Positions 10,148-18,695 of a stretch of DNA of 64,000 nucleotides are shown here, piece by piece (within the stretch, counting starts at the first letter, position 1; each line of letters starts with the position of its first letter). The stretch comes from Stenotrophomonas acidaminiphila (GTDB lineage Bacteria > Pseudomonadota > Gammaproteobacteria > Xanthomonadales > Xanthomonadaceae): positions 62,001-126,000 of the forward strand of contig NZ_LDJO01000019.1 in NCBI RefSeq assembly GCF_001431595.1. Direction: 5' to 3'. Position numbers and translations under genes: made by a program. The notes beneath the pieces were generated by a model. The model was not told where the DNA came from. It saw only the letters and a program-made list of their open reading frames with translations, and did not search any database.

Positions 10148-10181
10148 AAAAAAAGAAGCCGCGGAGTCCGCGGCTTCTTCT
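10148..10181 (-). terminator. intrinsic terminator of rpsB-tsf
   Basis: On the minus strand AAGAAGCCGCGG and CCGCGGCTTCTT form a 12-bp stem with an ACT loop, followed by a run of T. It begins 22 bases past the tsf stop. The T run is only on the minus side, so it serves tsf rather than the plus strand. Confidence 0.9.
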
Positions 10182-10202
10182 GGGTTCCGGATCGGGGTCT
10201 GG

Positions 10203-11084
10203 TCAGACCTGCATCGCCTTGGCGACTTCGGCGGCGTAGTCCTCGACCACCTTCTCGATGCCTTCGCCGACCATCAGGCGCTGGAAGCCGACGACGTCGC
10301 CACCGGCGGCCTTCACGGCCTGCTCGACGGTCTTGTCGCTGTCCAGCACGTAGTTCTGGCCGTACAGGGTGACTTCGCTGATGATCTTGTTGATCTTGCC
10401 GCTGATGATCTTCTCCAGGATCTCGGCCGGCTTGGCCTTGTCCTTCTCGCTCATCTTGGCCAGCTCGATTTCCTTTTCCTTGGCCACGAACTCGGCCGGC
10501 ACGTCGGCGGCCTTGTTGTGCGGCGGGTTCATCGCGGCCACGTGCATGGCCAGGCCGTTGGCCAGCTCGGCGTTGCCGCCGGCCAGGTCGACCAGCACGC
10601 CGATCTTGCCGTTGCTGTGCACGTAGGCACCGACGGTGTTGTTGCCGTCGACCTTGGCCAGGCGGCGGATCTGGATGTTCTCGCCCAGCTTCTGGATGGC
10701 GGCGGTGCGGGATTCCTCGACGGTCTCGCCGGAAGCCAGCTTGGCCGACTTCAGCGACTCGATGTCGCTGGCGCCGGAGGCCAGGGCGGCAGCGGCGACG
10801 GCGTCGACGAATGCCTTGAAGTTGACGTCGTTGGCGACGAAGTCGGTTTCCGAGTTCACTTCGACCAGCACGGCCTTGCCACCGTTCACGGCGACGCCGA
10901 TGCGGCCTTCGGCGGTGACGCGGTCGGCCTTCTTGTCGGCCTTGGCGGCGCCGGACTTGCGCAGGGCTTCGGCAGCGGCGTCGATGTCGCCGTTGTTTTC
11001 GGCCAGGGCCTTCTTGCATTCCATCATGCCGGCGCCGGTGCGCTCGCGCAGTTCCTTGACCAGGGAAGCGGTGATTTCAGCCAT
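10203..11084 (-). CDS. tsf: translation elongation factor Ts
   Basis: EF-Ts recycles EF-Tu by driving GDP release. The 293-residue protein starts with the conserved UBA-like domain ([20 protein letters not shown]) and has the core motif SETDFVAND near residue 80, which contacts EF-Tu. Family length is 280-300. It follows rpsB after 132 bases and is closed by a strong terminator at 10148-10181. The rpsB-tsf gap holds two GC-rich palindromes (around 11113-11133 and 11184-11205) that could set the ratio of S2 to EF-Ts, as is common for this operon; that last point is inference. Confidence 0.98.
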   Translation of the reverse strand: MAEITASLVKELRERTGAGMMECKKALAENNGDIDAAAEALRKSGAAKADKKADRVTAEGRIGVAVNGGKAVLVEVNSETDFVANDVNFKAFVDAVAAAALASGASDIESLKSAKLASGETVEESRTAAIQKLGENIQIRRLAKVDGNNTVGAYVHSNGKIGVLVDLAGGNAELANGLAMHVAAMNPPHNKAADVPAEFVAKEKEIELAKMSEKDKAKPAEILEKIISGKINKIISEVTLYGQNYVLDSDKTVEQAVKAAGGDVVGFQRLMVGEGIEKVVEDYAAEVAKAMQV

Positions 11085-11112
11085 GGGATTACCTCAACGA
11101 TAGAAAGGGGCA

Positions 11113-11133
11113 GGCCGGCGATGATCGCCGGCC
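11113..11133 (-). promoter_or_regulatory. hairpin in the rpsB-tsf gap
   Basis: GGCCGGCGAT and ATCGCCGGCC form a nearly perfect palindrome about 30 bases upstream of the tsf start. No T run follows at once. It may attenuate or stabilise the mRNA between the two cistrons. Only the symmetry is seen directly. Confidence 0.3.
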
Positions 11134-11216
11134 GTTGTTACGTGGCCCTGTCAGTGGCCGGCGCCGCTGGGCGTCGCTGCAGGGGAGGCGGGCGCCGGGC
11201 GCCCGCCGGGTGTGCA

Positions 11217-12023
<807 letters not shown>

Positions 12024-12237
12024 TGCAGAACTCCTGACGGGGAACCGGCGATTCCGCCCGCGGGCAAAGTGTGCGGGACGCGTGGAAGCGCGATGGGTTC
12101 CGGGGTTGGGCTTCCCTGCTGCCTCCGTGGCCGAACTCCTCGCGGAGCACCCCGGCACGGATGGGGGCAGCAGGTGTGGATTCACCGGTGACGCCCGGCG
12201 TGGGCGGCCCGCGCTGGCACGGGGCCGGCAACGGAGC
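12024..12237 (-). promoter_or_regulatory. long 5' leader of rpsB
   Basis: From the predicted start site near 12237 to the rpsB ATG is about 214 bases. It is GC-rich with several potential stems and no ORF I trust. Long rpsB leaders that bind S2 for autoregulation are known in gammaproteobacteria. I infer a similar role from length and position, not from a recognised fold. Confidence 0.4.
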
Positions 12238-12243
12238 CGCGGA

Positions 12244-12272
12244 ATTATAGGGTGCGCGGGGGCGCGGCGCAA
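12244..12272 (-). promoter_or_regulatory. rpsB-tsf promoter
   Basis: On the minus strand there is a perfect TATAAT -10 (12244-12249) and TTGCGC as -35 (12267-12272), with a 17-base spacer. Spacing and the perfect -10 make this one of the clearest sigma-70 promoters in the window. Confidence 0.85.
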
Positions 12273-12334
12273 ATTGCCCGGGCGGCCGGGTGGCCGGGGC
12301 GCGGGAAAACTCGTTCAGGCAGGCGCCGATGGGT

Positions 12335-12340
12335 GATAAT
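12335..12340 (+). promoter_or_regulatory. map: -10 element of map, close to the start codon
   Basis: GATAAT lies 7 bases before the map ATG at 12348, with no purine-rich ribosome site between. A start of transcription 6-8 bases downstream would fall on the ATG, so the mRNA may be leaderless. No good -35 is visible. Confidence 0.5.
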
Positions 12341-12347
12341 GGCGGGC

Positions 12348-13139
12348 ATGAGCGTGAACCTGAAAACCCCCGAAGAAATCGCCAAGATGCGCATCGCCGG
12401 CCGGCTGGCGGCCGAAGTGCTGGACATGATCGGCGCGCACGTCAAACCCGGTGTCACCACCGAGGAACTGGACCGCATCTGCCACGACCACATCGTCAAC
12501 GTGCAGGGTGCCGTCCCGGCCAACGTGGGCTACCGCGGCTTTCCCAAGACCCTGTGCACCTCGGTCAACAACGTCATCTGCCACGGCATCCCCAGCGAGG
12601 CCAAGGTGCTCAAGGACGGGGACATCGTCAACATCGACGTGACCGTCATCAAGGATGGCTGGCACGGCGACACCAGCCGCATGTACTACGTCGGCACGCC
12701 CTCGGTGATGGCCAGGAGGCTGGTGGAGACGACCCGCGAAGCCATGTGGCGCGGCATCCGTGCGGTGCGGCCCGGCGCCACGCTGGGCGACATCGGCCAT
12801 GCGATCCAGGAATACGCCGAATCCGAGCGTTTCAGTGTGGTGCGCGAGTACTGCGGCCACGGCATCGGCAAGGTCTACCACGACGAGCCGCAGGTGCTGC
12901 ATTACGGCCGCCCCGGGCAGGGGCTGGTGCTCAAGCCGGGCATGACCTTCACCATCGAGCCGATGATCAACGAGGGCACCCGTTACACCAGGGTGCTGCC
13001 CGATGGCTGGACGGTGGTCACCAAGGACCGCAAGCTCTCGGCGCAGTGGGAGCACATGGTGGCGGTGACCGAGGATGGCGTGGAGGTGCTGACGCTGTCG
13101 CCGGCCGAGGCCGAACACGCGCGATCCGGGGCGGCATGA
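12348..13139 (+). CDS. map: type I methionine aminopeptidase
   Basis: Map removes the initiator Met from new proteins. The 263 residues match the family. Metal ligands are in place: the Asp pair in IVNIDVTVIKDGWHGDTSR, the His in GHGIGKVYHDEP, and the Glu residues in FTIEPMIN and WEHMVAV. The start MSVNLKTPEE at 12348 aligns with the family; an in-frame ATG nine bases upstream (12339) overlaps the -10 element and is less likely. The gene is divergent from rpsB and overlaps glnD by 4 bases (ATGA). The transcript may begin at the ATG itself. Confidence 0.96.
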   Translation: MSVNLKTPEEIAKMRIAGRLAAEVLDMIGAHVKPGVTTEELDRICHDHIVNVQGAVPANVGYRGFPKTLCTSVNNVICHGIPSEAKVLKDGDIVNIDVTVIKDGWHGDTSRMYYVGTPSVMARRLVETTREAMWRGIRAVRPGATLGDIGHAIQEYAESERFSVVREYCGHGIGKVYHDEPQVLHYGRPGQGLVLKPGMTFTIEPMINEGTRYTRVLPDGWTVVTKDRKLSAQWEHMVAVTEDGVEVLTLSPAEAEHARSGAA

Positions 13140-15784
13140 GTCCACAGCCGGCGGATCTGGTCCAGCACGTACCGGACGCGCCGGCCGACCCCGCGGGCGA
13201 CGCGCAGTGGGCGGCCACGGCGCGGCAATCACTGGCCCACGCCGATGCGCGGCTGTGCCGGCGCTTCGAGCAGGGCGACAACATCGAGCGGCTGCTGGCG
13301 CTGCGCACGCGCTGCGTCGACCAGTTGATCCAGCAGGCCTGGCGGCGCTGCCTGGCCGGTGCTGACGGCCTGTCGCTGTTCGCGGTCGGCGGCTACGGCC
13401 GCGGCGAACTGTTCCCGCGCTCGGACATCGACCTGCTGGTCCTGGGCGAGCCGCACGTGCAACAGGCCAGCGAGGCCGCGCTGGCGCGGCTGTTCGCGCT
13501 GTTGTGGGACGCCGGATTGCCGGCCAGCCATGCAGTGCGCTCGGCCGCGCAGTGCGTGCAGGCCGCAGCCGACCAGACCGTGCTCACCGCGCTGATCGAG
13601 GCACGGCCACTGTGTGTCGCCGCGGGGGCACAGCAGGCGCTGGCGCGCGCGGTATCGCCGACCCTGATCTGGCCGGCACGCGACTACTTCCTGGCCAAGC
13701 GCGAGGAACTGCTGCTGCGCCACCAGCGGTTCGGCGACACCGCCGACAACCTGGAACCGGACATCAAGGATGGCCCCGGCGGCCTGCGCGACCTCAATAC
13801 CCTGGGCTGGATGGCGCTGCGCGCGTTCGGCGTGGGCGACATCGACGCGCTGGTCGGGCTCGGCCACCTCGGGCTGGACGAGGCCGCCGCGCTCAAGCGC
13901 GAGCGCGCGGTGCTGGCGCGACTGCGCTTCGGCCTGCACCTGGTCGCGCAGCGCGCCGAGGAACGGTTGCGCTTCGACTACCAGAAGGCGCTGGCCGAGC
14001 GCATGGGGTTCGCCGACGACGCCGGCAACCTCGGCGTGGAAAAGATGATGCAGGGCTTCTACCGCAGCGCGGCGGTGGTGCGGCGGATCAGCGACCGCCT
14101 GCTGCAGCGCTTCGAGGAGCAGTTCGACGGCGAGGCGTCGCCCGAGCCGGTCGGCGATGGTTTCTCGCTGCGCCGCGGCTACCTGTCGGCCGACGATCCG
14201 CTATGGCCGCATGGCGACATCGCCCGCATCTTCGCCCTGTTCGCCTGCTGGGCACGCACGCCGCAGGTGCGTGGCCTGCATTCGCTCACCGCGCGTGGCC
14301 TGGCCGAGATGCTGGACGAGATTCCGGCCTATACCGAAGTGGACGCGGCGGTGCGCGAGCAGTTCATCGCCCTGCTGCGCGGCCCGCGCGCGGTGGACAC
14401 GCTGGCGCGCATGGCGCGGCTGGGCGTGCTCGGGCAGTGGATACCGGCCTTCGCGCAGGTGTCCGGGCGCATGCAGTTCGACCTGTTCCACGTCTACACC
14501 GTGGACCAGCACACGCTGATGGTGCTGCGGAACATCGGCGTGTTCGCCGCCGGCCGCGCCGATGAGCGGTTCTCCATCGCCCATGAAGTCTGGCCGCGGC
14601 TGCGCAAGCCCGAACTGCTGCTGCTGGCCGGGCTGTTCCATGACATCGCCAAGGGCCGTGGCGGCGACCATTCCGAACTCGGCGCGCTGGATGCACGCGC
14701 GTTCTGCGCCGCGCACGGCCTGAGCGCCACCGACACCGACCTTGTGGCCTGGCTGGTGGAGCAGCACCTGCGCATGTCGGTCACCGCACAGAAGCAGGAC
14801 ATCACCGACGCGGAGGTGATCCACCGCTTCGCCGGGCTGGTCGGCAGCCGCGAACGGCTGGACTACCTGTACCTGCTTACCTGCGCCGATATCGCCGGCA
14901 CCAGTCCCAAGCTGTGGAACGCTTGGAAGGACCGGCTGCTGGCCGACCTGTATTTCGCCGCGCGCCGCGCCCTGCGCGAGGGCCTGGAACAGCCGCTGCC
15001 CGAGGCCGAGCGGGTGCAGGAGGCGCGCGCCAGCGTGCGCGAGCTGATGCGCGCGCTCGGCCATGCCGATGCGGTGATCGAGCGCCAGTTCAGCGCGATG
15101 CCGGACGAGAGCTTCGTTCGCTTCCGCCCCGAGCAGCTGGTGTGGCAGGCCACCTCGCTGATGGAAGTGGCGCGTGGCGGCACCCTGGTCAGGGCACGTC
15201 GGATCGCGCCGGAAAGCGACGCGCTGGAAGTGTTCGTGCACTCGCCCGACCGCGACGGCCTGTTCGCCGCGATCGTGATGACCCTGGATCGCGCCGGCTA
15301 CAGCATCCACCGCGCGCGCGTGCTCGACGGGCCGGAAGACACCATCTTCGATACCTTCGAGGTGACCCCGGCCGGCAGCTTCGCCGACGGCGACACCGCG
15401 CGCCTGGAACTGCTGCTGCGCAAGGCGCTGGCCGGGAACATCCTGGTGCTGCGCCCGGCACGGCGGGTGATTCCGCGCCAGCTCCGGCATTTCCGCTTCG
15501 CGCCGCGCATCGAGTTCATCGAGAACGCCGAGCATGCGCGCACGGTGTTGAACCTGGTGGCGCCGGACCGGCCGGGCCTGCTGGCCGATGTCGCGCACGT
15601 GCTGCGCGACCAGCAGCTGCGGGTGCAGGATGCGCGCATCGCCACCTTCGGCGAGCGCGCCGAGGACCAGTTCCAGCTGACCGACCGCCACGACCGCCCC
15701 CTTACCGAAACCTCCCGGCAGGCCCTGCGCGATGCATTGCTGGCCTGCCTGGAGCCCGACAGAACGCCAGGAGACCCCCGCTGA
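13136..15784 (+). CDS. glnD: bifunctional PII uridylyltransferase / uridylyl-removing enzyme
   Basis: GlnD senses glutamine and adds UMP to, or removes it from, PII proteins, setting nitrogen control. The 882 residues hold a nucleotidyltransferase domain with [20 protein letters not shown] near residues 80-100, a GlnD-type linker domain, an HD domain with [16 protein letters not shown] near residue 500, and two C-terminal ACT domains that bind glutamine (about 700-880). Length fits the family (850-900). The start overlaps map by 4 bases and the stop overlaps dapD by one base (TGATG), so map-glnD-dapD are translationally coupled. No key residue is missing. Confidence 0.97.
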   Translation: MSPQPADLVQHVPDAPADPAGDAQWAATARQSLAHADARLCRRFEQGDNIERLLALRTRCVDQLIQQAWRRCLAGADGLSLFAVGGYGRGELFPRSDIDLLVLGEPHVQQASEAALARLFALLWDAGLPASHAVRSAAQCVQAAADQTVLTALIEARPLCVAAGAQQALARAVSPTLIWPARDYFLAKREELLLRHQRFGDTADNLEPDIKDGPGGLRDLNTLGWMALRAFGVGDIDALVGLGHLGLDEAAALKRERAVLARLRFGLHLVAQRAEERLRFDYQKALAERMGFADDAGNLGVEKMMQGFYRSAAVVRRISDRLLQRFEEQFDGEASPEPVGDGFSLRRGYLSADDPLWPHGDIARIFALFACWARTPQVRGLHSLTARGLAEMLDEIPAYTEVDAAVREQFIALLRGPRAVDTLARMARLGVLGQWIPAFAQVSGRMQFDLFHVYTVDQHTLMVLRNIGVFAAGRADERFSIAHEVWPRLRKPELLLLAGLFHDIAKGRGGDHSELGALDARAFCAAHGLSATDTDLVAWLVEQHLRMSVTAQKQDITDAEVIHRFAGLVGSRERLDYLYLLTCADIAGTSPKLWNAWKDRLLADLYFAARRALREGLEQPLPEAERVQEARASVRELMRALGHADAVIERQFSAMPDESFVRFRPEQLVWQATSLMEVARGGTLVRARRIAPESDALEVFVHSPDRDGLFAAIVMTLDRAGYSIHRARVLDGPEDTIFDTFEVTPAGSFADGDTARLELLLRKALAGNILVLRPARRVIPRQLRHFRFAPRIEFIENAEHARTVLNLVAPDRPGLLADVAHVLRDQQLRVQDARIATFGERAEDQFQLTDRHDRPLTETSRQALRDALLACLEPDRTPGDPR

Positions 15785-16815
15785 TGGCCACCCGGAAGCC
15801 TACCGCCAAGAAGACCGCCCCGAAGAAGACCGCGCCGAAGAAGGTTGCGCCGAAGAAGGCCGCTGCCGCGGCGGTGCCGGCCAGCAGGCCGGCCAGGGCC
15901 GCGCCCGGGAAAACGTCCGCGGCCAGGCCGAAGGCGATGGAATCGATCGGCCCGCGCAGCCTGCGCAAGCCGCCGGCGCCGGGCGTTGCGGAAATGAAGT
16001 TCGGCATCGAGAGCGCGTTCGAGCGCCGCGCGATGCTGACCATGGACGAGATCGAGGGCTACACCCGTCCGCTGGTCAACCGCGTCATCGACGGCCTGGA
16101 GTCGGGCGAGTTCCGGGTCGCCGAGCCGGATGGCAATGGCGGCTGGAAGGTCAATGAGTGGTTGAAGAAGGCGGTGCTGCTGTACTTCCGCGTCAACGAC
16201 ATGAGCGTGATGGATGGCCGCCCGGCGCCGTTCTGGGACAAGGTCGAATCGCGCTTCGCCGGTCATGGCGAGGCCGAGTTCCGCGCTGCCGGGGTACGCG
16301 TGGTGCCCGGCGCCATCGCCCGCCGCGGCTCCCACTTCGGCCGCGACGTGGTGCTGATGCCGAGCTTCACCAACATCGGCGCGTACGTGGGCGAGGGCAC
16401 CATGGTCGATACCTGGGCCACGGTCGGTTCCTGCGCGCAGGTCGGCAAGCACTGCCACCTGTCCGGCGGCGCCGGCATCGGCGGCGTGCTGGAACCGCTG
16501 CAGGCCAGCCCGACCATCATCGAGGACCACTGCTTCATCGGTGCGCGCTCGGAAGTGGTGGAAGGCGTGGTGGTCGGCCACCACAGCGTGATCGGCATGG
16601 GCGTGTTCCTGAGCCAGAGCACGCGCATCTACAACCGCGCCACCGGCGAAGTCAGTTACGGCTACATCCCGCCCTACAGCGTCGTGGTGTCCGGCTCGCT
16701 GCCGAGCAAGGACGGCACCCACTCGCTGTACTGCGCGGTGATCGTCAAGCAGGTCGACGCCCGCACCCGCAGCAAGACCAGCGTCAACGACCTGCTGCGC
16801 GGCCTGGCCGACTGA
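15784..16815 (+). CDS. dapD: tetrahydrodipicolinate N-succinyltransferase with a basic N-terminal tail
   Basis: DapD transfers succinyl from succinyl-CoA to tetrahydrodipicolinate in the lysine/diaminopimelate pathway, working as a trimer of left-handed beta helices. The protein has 343 residues but the E. coli enzyme has 274: the core matches from residue 71 ([13 protein letters not shown]) to the end, including hexapeptide repeats and [16 protein letters not shown]. The extra 70 residues are Lys/Ala/Pro-rich with repeats of the type TAPKK and resemble histone H1-like tails. The ATG at 15784 is coupled to the glnD stop. An internal ATG at 15994 would give the normal enzyme but has only a weak GCGGAA upstream. 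Either a real tail or internal initiation is possible. Confidence 0.93.
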   Translation: MATRKPTAKKTAPKKTAPKKVAPKKAAAAAVPASRPARAAPGKTSAARPKAMESIGPRSLRKPPAPGVAEMKFGIESAFERRAMLTMDEIEGYTRPLVNRVIDGLESGEFRVAEPDGNGGWKVNEWLKKAVLLYFRVNDMSVMDGRPAPFWDKVESRFAGHGEAEFRAAGVRVVPGAIARRGSHFGRDVVLMPSFTNIGAYVGEGTMVDTWATVGSCAQVGKHCHLSGGAGIGGVLEPLQASPTIIEDHCFIGARSEVVEGVVVGHHSVIGMGVFLSQSTRIYNRATGEVSYGYIPPYSVVVSGSLPSKDGTHSLYCAVIVKQVDARTRSKTSVNDLLRGLAD

Positions 16816-16861
16816 TGTTCCTCCTCTCCCTCGCCGGAGAGGGCAAGCCCTGGATCCTGCA

Positions 16862-17218
16862 ATGACCACTCTTTACGGACTCAAGAACTGCGACACCTGC
16901 AAGAAGGCCAGCAAGTGGCTGGACCGTTTCGGCGTCGCCTACACCTTCATCGACTACCGCGAGCACAAGCCCAGCCCCGAGACCCTGATTGAATGGGCGG
17001 GCAAGGCCGGTGGTTTCGAGGCACTGGTCAACAAGTCCTCGACCACCTGGCGGCAGCTGCCCGATGCGCGCAGGGCGCCCGGCTCCGAGGCCGAGTGGAA
17101 GCTGCTGCTGCGCGAGTACCCGCAGCTGATCCGGCGCCCGCTGGTCGTCACCGATGACGGCGCGCTGAGCCAGGGCTTTTCCGACAACGGCTTCAAGCAG
17201 CGCTTCGGCGTGGGGTGA
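16862..17218 (+). CDS. ArsC/Spx-family reductase-like protein (YffB type)
   Basis: The 118-residue thioredoxin-fold protein begins [20 protein letters not shown], with a CxxC pair at residues 10-13 in the position used by ArsC and Spx. The pattern ([24 protein letters not shown]) matches the YffB subgroup, which in many gammaproteobacteria sits directly before dapE, as here (4 bases to the first dapE ATG). True arsenate reductases carry extra Arg residues and lie with ars genes, so arsenate reduction is unlikely. A glutathione-linked thiol role has been suggested for relatives; the substrate is unknown. Confidence 0.88.
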   Translation: MTTLYGLKNCDTCKKASKWLDRFGVAYTFIDYREHKPSPETLIEWAGKAGGFEALVNKSSTTWRQLPDARRAPGSEAEWKLLLREYPQLIRRPLVVTDDGALSQGFSDNGFKQRFGVG

Positions 17219-17222
17219 CGGC

Positions 17223-18359
17223 ATGCGGCCGATGAGCGACGTGGTGGAGCTGGCCTGCGAACTGATCGCGCGGCCGTCGGTGACGCCGGACGATGCCGGC
17301 TGCCAGCAGCAGGTGGCCGACCGCCTGCAGGCGGCCGGTTTCCAGTGCGAACACCTGCGCCTGGGCGAGGTCGACAACCTGTGGGCCACCCACGGCAGCG
17401 GCGCGCCGGTACTGGTGCTGCTGGGCCATACCGACGTGGTGCCCAGCGGCCCGGTCGCGGCATGGCGCAGCGACCCGTTCCGGCCGGAGGTACGCGATGG
17501 CGTGCTCTATGGCCGTGGCGCGGCCGACATGAAGGGCAGCGTGGCCGCGTTCGTGGTCGCCGCCGAGCGGTTCGTCGCCGACCACCCCGACCATCCCGGC
17601 ACCCTGGCGGTGCTGCTGACCAGCGACGAGGAAGGCGACGCCATCGATGGCGTGCGCCACGTCGCGCGCCTGTTCCGCGAGCGCGGGCAGCGCATCGACT
17701 GGTGCATCACCGGCGAGCCCTCGTCCACCGCGACCCTGGGCGACCTGCTGCGCGTGGGCCGCCGCGGCAGCCTGTCGGCGAAGTTGCAGGTCAGGGGCGT
17801 GCAGGGCCATGTCGCCTATCCGGACAAGGCGCGCAACCCTATCCACCTGGCCGCCCCGGCGCTGGCCGAGCTGGCGGCGCGGCACTGGGACGATGGCTAC
17901 GAGAGCTTCCCGCCGACCAGCCTGCAGATCTCCAACATCAATGCCGGCACCGGCGCCGGCAATGTCATCCCCGGCGACCTGCAGGTGATGTTCAACCTGC
18001 GCTACAACCCGCACTGGGACGCCGGGCGGCTGGAGGCGGAGATCGCCGCGCTGCTGGATCGCCACGGCCTTGATTACACGCTGCAATGGCACCGCAGCGG
18101 CGAGCCGTTCTATACCCCGGAAGGCCGCCTGCGCAGCGTCGCGCGCGAGGTGCTGGCCGGGTTCGCCGGCGCCATGCCCGAGGAAAGCACCGGTGGCGGT
18201 ACCTCCGATGCCCGCTTCATCGCGCCGCTGGGCGCGCAGTGCATCGAGGTGGGGCCGGTGAACGCCAGCATCCACCAGGTGGACGAGCACGTGCGCCTGG
18301 ACGACCTGCGGGCGCTGCCCGACCTGTACCGGCAGTTGATCGCGCGGTTGCTCGCCTGA
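17223..18359 (+). CDS. dapE: succinyl-diaminopimelate desuccinylase
   Basis: DapE hydrolyses N-succinyl-LL-diaminopimelate in lysine and peptidoglycan precursor synthesis, using two zinc ions. Of 378 residues, [11 protein letters not shown] (about 65-75) carries the His and Asp ligands, DEEGDAIDG the general base Glu pair, and [10 protein letters not shown] the C-terminal motif. Two in-frame starts exist: 17223 (GGGGTGACGGC upstream) and 17232 (MSDVVEL, which aligns best with E. coli DapE and gives 375 residues). I give the longer. It follows the YffB-like gene by 4 bases and shares the pathway with dapD. Confidence 0.96.
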   Translation: MRPMSDVVELACELIARPSVTPDDAGCQQQVADRLQAAGFQCEHLRLGEVDNLWATHGSGAPVLVLLGHTDVVPSGPVAAWRSDPFRPEVRDGVLYGRGAADMKGSVAAFVVAAERFVADHPDHPGTLAVLLTSDEEGDAIDGVRHVARLFRERGQRIDWCITGEPSSTATLGDLLRVGRRGSLSAKLQVRGVQGHVAYPDKARNPIHLAAPALAELAARHWDDGYESFPPTSLQISNINAGTGAGNVIPGDLQVMFNLRYNPHWDAGRLEAEIAALLDRHGLDYTLQWHRSGEPFYTPEGRLRSVAREVLAGFAGAMPEESTGGGTSDARFIAPLGAQCIEVGPVNASIHQVDEHVRLDDLRALPDLYRQLIARLLA

Positions 18360-18441
18360 TCCGCGCCCGGCCGCCGCAGGGGCGTGCGGACGGGCGCATC
18401 GGTTGCCCACGAAACAGTTGCACGCCATCGCGGGGCCACGC

Positions 18442-18447
18442 TATCGT
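18442..18447 (+). promoter_or_regulatory. candidate -10 element for the asnB leader transcript
   Basis: TATCGT lies 7 bases before the leader ATG. A weak TTGCAC (18418-18423) lies 18 bases upstream as a possible -35. No Shine-Dalgarno precedes the ATG, so the transcript may start at or next to the ATG (leaderless). The call rests on position and a 4/6 match only. Confidence 0.4.
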
Positions 18448-18454
18448 CGGCCCC

Positions 18455-18550
18455 ATGAACCGCAACGCCTGCGCCAACGTGAACGTGTCGAACAATCGCA
18501 ATAATGCGGTTGCGAACAATCGCGCGCGGCCGATGCGGGTCTGCGACTGA
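18455..18550 (+). CDS. Asn-rich leader peptide of asnB
   Basis: A 31-codon ORF with 10 Asn residues (positions 2, 4, 8, 10, 13, 14, 16, 17, 21, 22), including three adjacent pairs. Six are AAC and four AAT, although AAT is scarce in this GC-rich DNA. The peptide then ends Arg-Ala-Arg-Pro-Met-Arg-Val-Cys-Asp with no more Asn. Codons 25-29 lie in a segment (18527-18540) fully complementary to the 5' arm of the terminator that follows. This is the design of his, trp and leu leaders, with Asn as the sensed amino acid and asparagine synthetase as the target. No Shine-Dalgarno is visible. No homologue could be searched for here. Confidence 0.88.
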   Translation: MNRNACANVNVSNNRNNAVANNRARPMRVCD

Positions 18551-18596
18551 GCCACAAGCACCATACGCCCAGTGACCAGAAAACCCGCATCGGCCG
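18527..18596 (+). promoter_or_regulatory. antiterminator of the asnB attenuator
   Basis: CGGCCGATGCGGGT (18527-18540) is the exact reverse complement of ACCCGCATCGGCCG (18583-18596): 14 consecutive pairs with a 42-base loop. The first segment is the end of the leader ORF and the second is the 5' arm of the terminator, so the two structures exclude each other. A ribosome waiting at the Asn codons leaves 18527-18540 largely free, so the antiterminator forms; a ribosome that reaches the stop at 18548 covers it, so the terminator forms. The pairing is seen directly; the switching is inferred from the well-known trp/his mechanism. Confidence 0.87.
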
Positions 18597-18609
18597 ATGC
18601 GGGTTTTTT
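18581..18609 (+). terminator. intrinsic terminator in the asnB leader
   Basis: CCCGCATC (18584-18591) pairs with GATGCGGG (18596-18603) around a GGCC loop. Flanking AAA/TTT extends the stem to 11 pairs, and six T (18604-18609) follow. It lies 31 bases after the leader stop and 86 bases before asnB, so full termination would silence asnB. Confidence 0.93.
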
Positions 18610-18695
18610 GTTGCGCGTGTGGTTCCCCCCACAGGAACCCGGCCCTCCATGGCCGGGAATTCAACGAAAAACCCCCACAACCAGGAGCAGTCCCC

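Noticed and set aside
16862-17218. Arsenate reductase ArsC
   Set aside because: Only the CxxC/thioredoxin-like frame is shared; position before dapE and sequence pattern fit the YffB/Spx group and there are no ars genes.
18528-18603. Riboswitch rather than attenuator upstream of asnB
   Set aside because: The regulatory stems are explained fully by a leader ORF dense in Asn codons; no aptamer-like multi-helix core fits in the 150 bases.
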